64,000 bases of DNA from Rhodanobacter humi (lineage in GTDB: Bacteria; Pseudomonadota; Gammaproteobacteria; Xanthomonadales; Rhodanobacteraceae), in assembly GCF_041107455.1 (NCBI RefSeq), contig NZ_JBGBPY010000001.1:2232001-2296000 (forward strand), written 5' to 3'. This document shows positions 60,738 through 64,000 of this stretch, one piece after another. The notes below the pieces were generated by a model. The model was not told the DNA's origin. It made no database searches and saw only the letters and a list, made by a program, of their open reading frames with translations. Numbering within the stretch: position 1 is the stretch's first letter; every line of letters begins with the position of its first letter. Both the position numbers and the translations under genes were made by a program.

Positions 60738-62720
60738 CTACTTGCCCCGCGCCGCCTTCACCTGGTCGGCGGTGACCAGCCTGGCCTGGTTGCCCCACGA
60801 AGTGCGCTCGTGGTTCGCGATATCGGCGATGTCCGCATCGTTCAACGCGGCGGCGAACGGCGGCATCGCGCTGGGGTAGTTCGTGCCGTTGATGGCTTCG
60901 CCGTGCAGGCCGTTGAGGATCGTGGCGATCTGCTTGGCGGGGTCGTCATCCAGCACCGCGGGGTTGTCCTTGAGCGGCGGGAACGCGCCGGGCAGACCCA
61001 TGCCGGTGGCCTGGTGGCAGGCCGTGCAGTTGGCGGCGTACAGCGTGGCGCCACGTGCCGCGTCGAACTTGTAGGGACCGCTGGCGGCGGCCGGTGCGGG
61101 CGCGGGGGCCGCGGTCACCGGCGCCTTGCTGATCGGCGGTGCGGCCGCGGGCTCCGCGCCCGGCGCGCCCACCAGCAGCACGCCTTGTGCGCCCAGCACC
61201 ATGTGCGCCATCGCATGGTCCACGAACGGGTACTTGCCCGGCTCGTCCACCTTCAGGTCGAACACCGCGCCTTCGCCCGGCCCCACGCTCCAGGTGGAAA
61301 CGCCGTCGATCGCCTGCGCCGGGTTGCCGCCCGGATAGACCTTGTCGAAGATCGCGCCGATCACGTGGAACGCGCTCCACAGGCTCGGCCCCGCGTTCAC
61401 CATGTAGATGCGCACCAGGTCGCCCGGTTTCGCGGTGAGCGGATGATCGCGGTACTGGAACGCGGCGCCGTTGAACACCACCTCGTCGGGGCGCATCTCC
61501 TGCATTTTTCCGTAGTCGCCGGCCATCAGCTTGCCGGCCACCTGCTGGGTGTACCACTCGCCCTGCACCAGCACGTAGCTCTCGGCGGCCGGCGGCAGCG
61601 GCGTGGCCGGGTCGACGATGATCGCGCCGTACATGCCGTTGGCGATATGCAGCAGCACCGGCGGCGTGCCGCAGTGGTAGAGGAACGCACCGGGCACCTT
61701 CGCCACGAACGAGAACTTGATCGACTCGCCCGGCATGATGTCCACGTAATGCAGGCTGGGCGGCGTGATCGCGGCATGGAAGTCGATCGAGTGCTGCATG
61801 GTGCCGTGGTTGGTGAGCGTCACGTTCACCGCCTGCCCCTGGCGCACGTGGATCACCGGGCCCGGCACGCTCTTGCCGAAGGTCCAGGCCTGGTATTGCA
61901 CGCCGCTGGCGATTTCCACGGTCTGGTCGCTGACGGCGATGTCAACGTCGGCCGTGTCGCCCGTCGCCACTGGCGGCAGGCGGGCGTCGTGCGCTTGCGC
62001 GATCGGCTGGCTGGACGCCAGCGACAGCGGCGTCACCGCTGCCGCGGCGGCCGTCGGCGAGGACGACTGCACGTGCAGCGCGCTGTGCAGGCCGGCCAGC
62101 AACAGCGCCACCAGCACCAGCACGCCGGCCAGTGCCGGCGCCTGCACGCGCGAGGGCAGGCGTTTCACCTGGTCGAGCGGCGCCGTCTCGTTCCAGTCGG
62201 CGAACTTGCGCCAGCCCGGCCAGCGCGCCTCGATCAGGTAGTCGAGGCTGTAGGGGCTGGGGCCGGAGCGCTGGTTGATGACGATCAGCGCCGCGAACAC
62301 CAGCACATAGCTGATCGCCGCGCCGATGTTGTTCGCGCCCACCGAATAGGGGCCGCCGAAACCTTCGGCGGTGCTCCACACCAGCAGGCTGAACAGGATG
62401 CCCACGATGTAGGTGGTCTTGCGCGCGAAGCCCAGCAGCAGGGCCAGCGCCAGCGCCGTCTCGGCGATGCGCGTGGCCCACACGAAGAAGCCCGCGTGCG
62501 GCGTGACCAGGGCTATCCACAGCTGGAACCACCAGGCCGACCAGGCGGGTTGCCCGGTGGCGGCGTTGTGCAGGTAGCCCACGTAGTGGTTGGCGAAATC
62601 GGCGGTCCACGTCAGCGCGGCGCTCACGGCCCAGATGACGCCGAAGGCCACGCGCAGCGCGGTGCCGGCGATGGCCGGCCAGGTCGAAGTGGCGGACTTG
62701 CCGCCGTCGGACACGGACAT
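60738..62720 (-). CDS. nirK: copper nitrite reductase with N-terminal DoxX-like membrane part and C-terminal cytochrome c
   Basis: A 660-residue three-part protein. Residues about 15-215 are a membrane region with DoxX-like helices (AWWFQLWIALVTPHAGFFVWATRI, TALALALLLGFARK, AAISYVLVFAALIVI and a last helix from LAGVLVLVALLLAGLH). Residues 250-535 are a two-domain cupredoxin NirK: type-1 ligands His310, Cys350, His358 and Met363; type-2 ligands His315, His349 and His502; catalytic Asp313 and His452. Residues 545-660 are a class I cytochrome c with CTACH at 565-569. It should reduce nitrite to NO on the periplasmic side, tethered to the membrane and fed electrons by its own haem. GGAGG precedes the start. 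Confidence 0.88.
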   Translation of the reverse strand: MSVSDGGKSATSTWPAIAGTALRVAFGVIWAVSAALTWTADFANHYVGYLHNAATGQPAWSAWWFQLWIALVTPHAGFFVWATRIAETALALALLLGFARKTTYIVGILFSLLVWSTAEGFGGPYSVGANNIGAAISYVLVFAALIVINQRSGPSPYSLDYLIEARWPGWRKFADWNETAPLDQVKRLPSRVQAPALAGVLVLVALLLAGLHSALHVQSSSPTAAAAAVTPLSLASSQPIAQAHDARLPPVATGDTADVDIAVSDQTVEIASGVQYQAWTFGKSVPGPVIHVRQGQAVNVTLTNHGTMQHSIDFHAAITPPSLHYVDIMPGESIKFSFVAKVPGAFLYHCGTPPVLLHIANGMYGAIIVDPATPLPPAAESYVLVQGEWYTQQVAGKLMAGDYGKMQEMRPDEVVFNGAAFQYRDHPLTAKPGDLVRIYMVNAGPSLWSAFHVIGAIFDKVYPGGNPAQAIDGVSTWSVGPGEGAVFDLKVDEPGKYPFVDHAMAHMVLGAQGVLLVGAPGAEPAAAPPISKAPVTAAPAPAPAAASGPYKFDAARGATLYAANCTACHQATGMGLPGAFPPLKDNPAVLDDDPAKQIATILNGLHGEAINGTNYPSAMPPFAAALNDADIADIANHERTSWGNQARLVTADQVKAARGK

Positions 62721-62872
62721 GCGAAACCTCCTGGAACGGAAAGGCGCTTCGGGCGAGTGTGGCGTCGATACCCCGGTTGACGACAGCGTCCGAGTGTACG
62801 GCCGCGGTGTGGGTTTGGCGTGACAGGCTGCGACGCGTTGCCGCTACCATCGACGCAGGAACGGGAGGGTGC

Positions 62873-63598
62873 ATGGACAAGGCAAGCCTGCGGCGACCCT
62901 GGCACGTGCTTGCGCGCTGGCTGCTGCCGCTGCGCTGCCTGCTGTGCGGCGCCCCCGGCGAACACGGCGTGGATGTGTGCGCGGCCTGTGCCGCCGAGCT
63001 GCCGCGCAACCGCAGCAGCTGCGCGCGCTGCGCCCTGCCGCTGCCCGTGCCGGCCGCGCTGTGCGGCGAGTGCCAGCGCCATGCGCCGCCGTGGGACGCG
63101 GCCTGGGCGCCGTTCCGCTACGGCTGGCCGCTGGACCGGCTGGAGTCGCGCTTCAAGTTCGGCCGCGACCTCGCCGCGGGCCGCGCGCTGGCCATGCTGT
63201 GGCAACGCGAGCCGATGCCATTGCCGAAACCGGAACTGCTGCTGCCGGTGCCACTGCATCGCACGCGCCTGCGCCAGCGCGGCTACAACCAGGCGCTGGA
63301 ACTGGCGAGGCCGCTGGCACGCCAGTTCGGCGTGCCGCTGCGCCATGACCTGCTGCAGCGCAGCCGCGGCACCGCGGCGCAGACCGAGCTCGACGCCGTC
63401 GCCCGCCGCCGCAACGTGCGCGGCGCCTTCGCCGTGCGCGCGGGCATCGCGCTGCCTGCGCACGTGGCGATCCTCGACGACGTGATGACCACCGGCGCTA
63501 CCCTCGCCGAATGCGCCCGCGTGCTGAAGCGCGCGGGCGTGGCGCGGGTCGACGTGTGGGCGCTGGCGCGGGCGCCGACACCGTCGGGTCGCCCGTAG
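62873..63598 (+). CDS. ComF-family phosphoribosyltransferase-like protein
   Basis: A 241-residue ComF protein. An N-terminal zinc-ribbon-like part has CLLCGAPG, CAACAAEL, CARCALPL and CGECQRH; the phosphoribosyltransferase part has ELLLPVPLHRTRLRQRGYNQALEL and the PRPP loop VAILDDVMTTGATLAEC. ComF is linked to DNA uptake in naturally competent bacteria, and to an unknown role elsewhere. GGGAGG precedes the ATG. The stop codon lies inside a REP element. Confidence 0.9.
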   Translation: MDKASLRRPWHVLARWLLPLRCLLCGAPGEHGVDVCAACAAELPRNRSSCARCALPLPVPAALCGECQRHAPPWDAAWAPFRYGWPLDRLESRFKFGRDLAAGRALAMLWQREPMPLPKPELLLPVPLHRTRLRQRGYNQALELARPLARQFGVPLRHDLLQRSRGTAAQTELDAVARRRNVRGAFAVRAGIALPAHVAILDDVMTTGATLAECARVLKRAGVARVDVWALARAPTPSGRP

Positions 63599-63659
63599 GA
63601 GCGGCTTCAGCCGCGATGGCTTTTTGTTCGTGGCAATCGCGGCTGAGGCCGCTCCTACG
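63594..63659. repeat. REP-type palindromic element, copy 3
   Basis: CGTAGGAGCGGCTTCAGCCG at the left is mirrored by CGGCTGAGGCCGCTCCTACG at the right with one change. It overlaps the comF-like stop codon and separates it from the convergent ubiA. Confidence 0.9.
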
Positions 63660-63674
63660 AAAGCCTGGGTGCGG

Positions 63675-64000
63675 TTATTTCACCGCCAGCGCCAGCACGA
63701 TGCCGATCCACATCGTGAGCCCCCACCAGTTGTTGTGGCGGAACGCGGCGAGGCAGGGGCCGCGTTCGCGCGTGCGGATCAGCCACAGCTGGTAGACAAA
63801 CAGACCGGCGGCGACCAGCAGCGCCAGCCAGTACGGCCAGCCCAGCTGCGCGCGCTGGCCCACGAAGACCATCGCCAGCAGCAGGGTGGCCATCAGCACG
63901 CCGAGGATGGGCAGGTCGGCGTCGCCGAACAGGATCGCGGTGGATTTCGCGCCGGCCTTGAGGTCGTCCTCGCGGTCCACCATCGCGTACTCGGTGTCGT
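63675..64000 (-). CDS. ubiA: 4-hydroxybenzoate polyprenyltransferase UbiA, C-terminal part (runs off window)
   Basis: Only the last 108 residues are visible. DTEYAMVDREDDLKAGAKST is the second Asp-rich prenyl-diphosphate motif of UbiA, with the Mg-binding aspartates. Three hydrophobic helices follow (LGVLMATLLLAMVFVG, YWLALLVAAGLFVYQLWL, WWGLTMWIGIVLAL). UbiA attaches the polyprenyl chain to 4-hydroxybenzoate in ubiquinone synthesis at the inner membrane. The start lies beyond the right edge. Confidence 0.92.
   Translation of the reverse strand, partial: DTEYAMVDREDDLKAGAKSTAILFGDADLPILGVLMATLLLAMVFVGQRAQLGWPYWLALLVAAGLFVYQLWLIRTRERGPCLAAFRHNNWWGLTMWIGIVLALAVK

Noticed and set aside
60810-62780. 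656-codon plus-strand frame over nirK
   Set aside because: Shadow of nirK, whose copper ligands are all in the minus frame.
62721-62872. FNR/NnrR box upstream of nirK
   Set aside because: No convincing TTGAT-N4-ATCAA or NsrR-like site could be found in the 152-bp gap.

Overview
The window is high-GC, densely packed chromosome of a gammaproteobacterium of the Lysobacterales (Xanthomonadales). Rhodanobacteraceae, perhaps Rhodanobacter or a relative, is the best guess. The clues are the overall gene repertoire, a TonB-receptor/halogenase/GH13 sugar locus of the xanthomonad type, a copper nitrite reductase carrying a cytochrome c domain, and dispersed palindromic repeats of the 'GGAGCGGCTTCAGCCGCGAT' type. 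The genus is an inference; there is no rRNA or other decisive marker. I saw no tRNA, rRNA, CRISPR array, transposase or phage gene.

Layout, left to right. 1-7 kb: the N-terminal part of a GDSL esterase, the RNA-binding factor Tex, and two paralogous small secreted proteins of unknown function (3418 and 6488) that bracket a winged-helix regulator and a GYF/RDD membrane protein. 7.3-10 kb: mnmG, then a 619-bp gene-free stretch rich in RNA-like hairpins, leading to a 61-residue protein behind a sigma-54-type promoter and a perfect CRP-type palindrome. 10-22.3 kb: housekeeping and metabolism (pepN, an aldose epimerase and a threonine/serine dehydratase that overlap, a sterol-desaturase-like enzyme, an EamA transporter, tag), an exported protein plus beta-barrel pair, an NTF2-like protein, and a LytS/LytR-type two-component pair. 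22.4-28.6 kb: an operon of oxidoreductases (SDR, Zn-alcohol dehydrogenase, NmrA-like, three aldo/keto reductases, a CMD-family protein and a 32-residue coupled ORF) divergent from a LysR regulator.

29.8-53.5 kb is one maltodextrin/alpha-glucan utilisation locus. It holds an MFS hexose transporter, a LacI regulator, a PAS/GAF/GGDEF-EAL protein, an esterase, an SLC45-like disaccharide transporter, a six-hairpin glycosidase, a CBM-GH13 neopullulanase-like enzyme, a GH31 alpha-glucosidase, a GH13 amylase, a tryptophan-halogenase-like flavoprotein, a TonB-dependent receptor and a cytosolic GH13 alpha-glucosidase. Three copies of a 14-bp palindrome (29768, 51524, 51716) lie upstream of the MFS transporter, the TonB receptor and the cytosolic alpha-glucosidase, and they read as the operators of the LacI protein. 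The inferred path is: receptor import across the outer membrane, periplasmic trimming by the signal-peptide-bearing GH13/GH31 enzymes, inner-membrane uptake, and cytosolic hydrolysis.

53.7-64 kb: an RhtA-like exporter, a 572-bp repeat module, a biotin operon (bioB-bioF-trhO-bioH-bioC) invaded by palindromic repeats that now encode parts of BioF and TrhO, a three-part DoxX-like/NirK/cytochrome c nitrite reductase with a clean terminator, a ComF-family phosphoribosyltransferase and the 3' part of ubiA. The items I would follow first are the sigma-54 small-protein locus, the NirK fusion, the repeat-derived peptides in the bio operon, the LacI operator set and the paralogous secreted pair.
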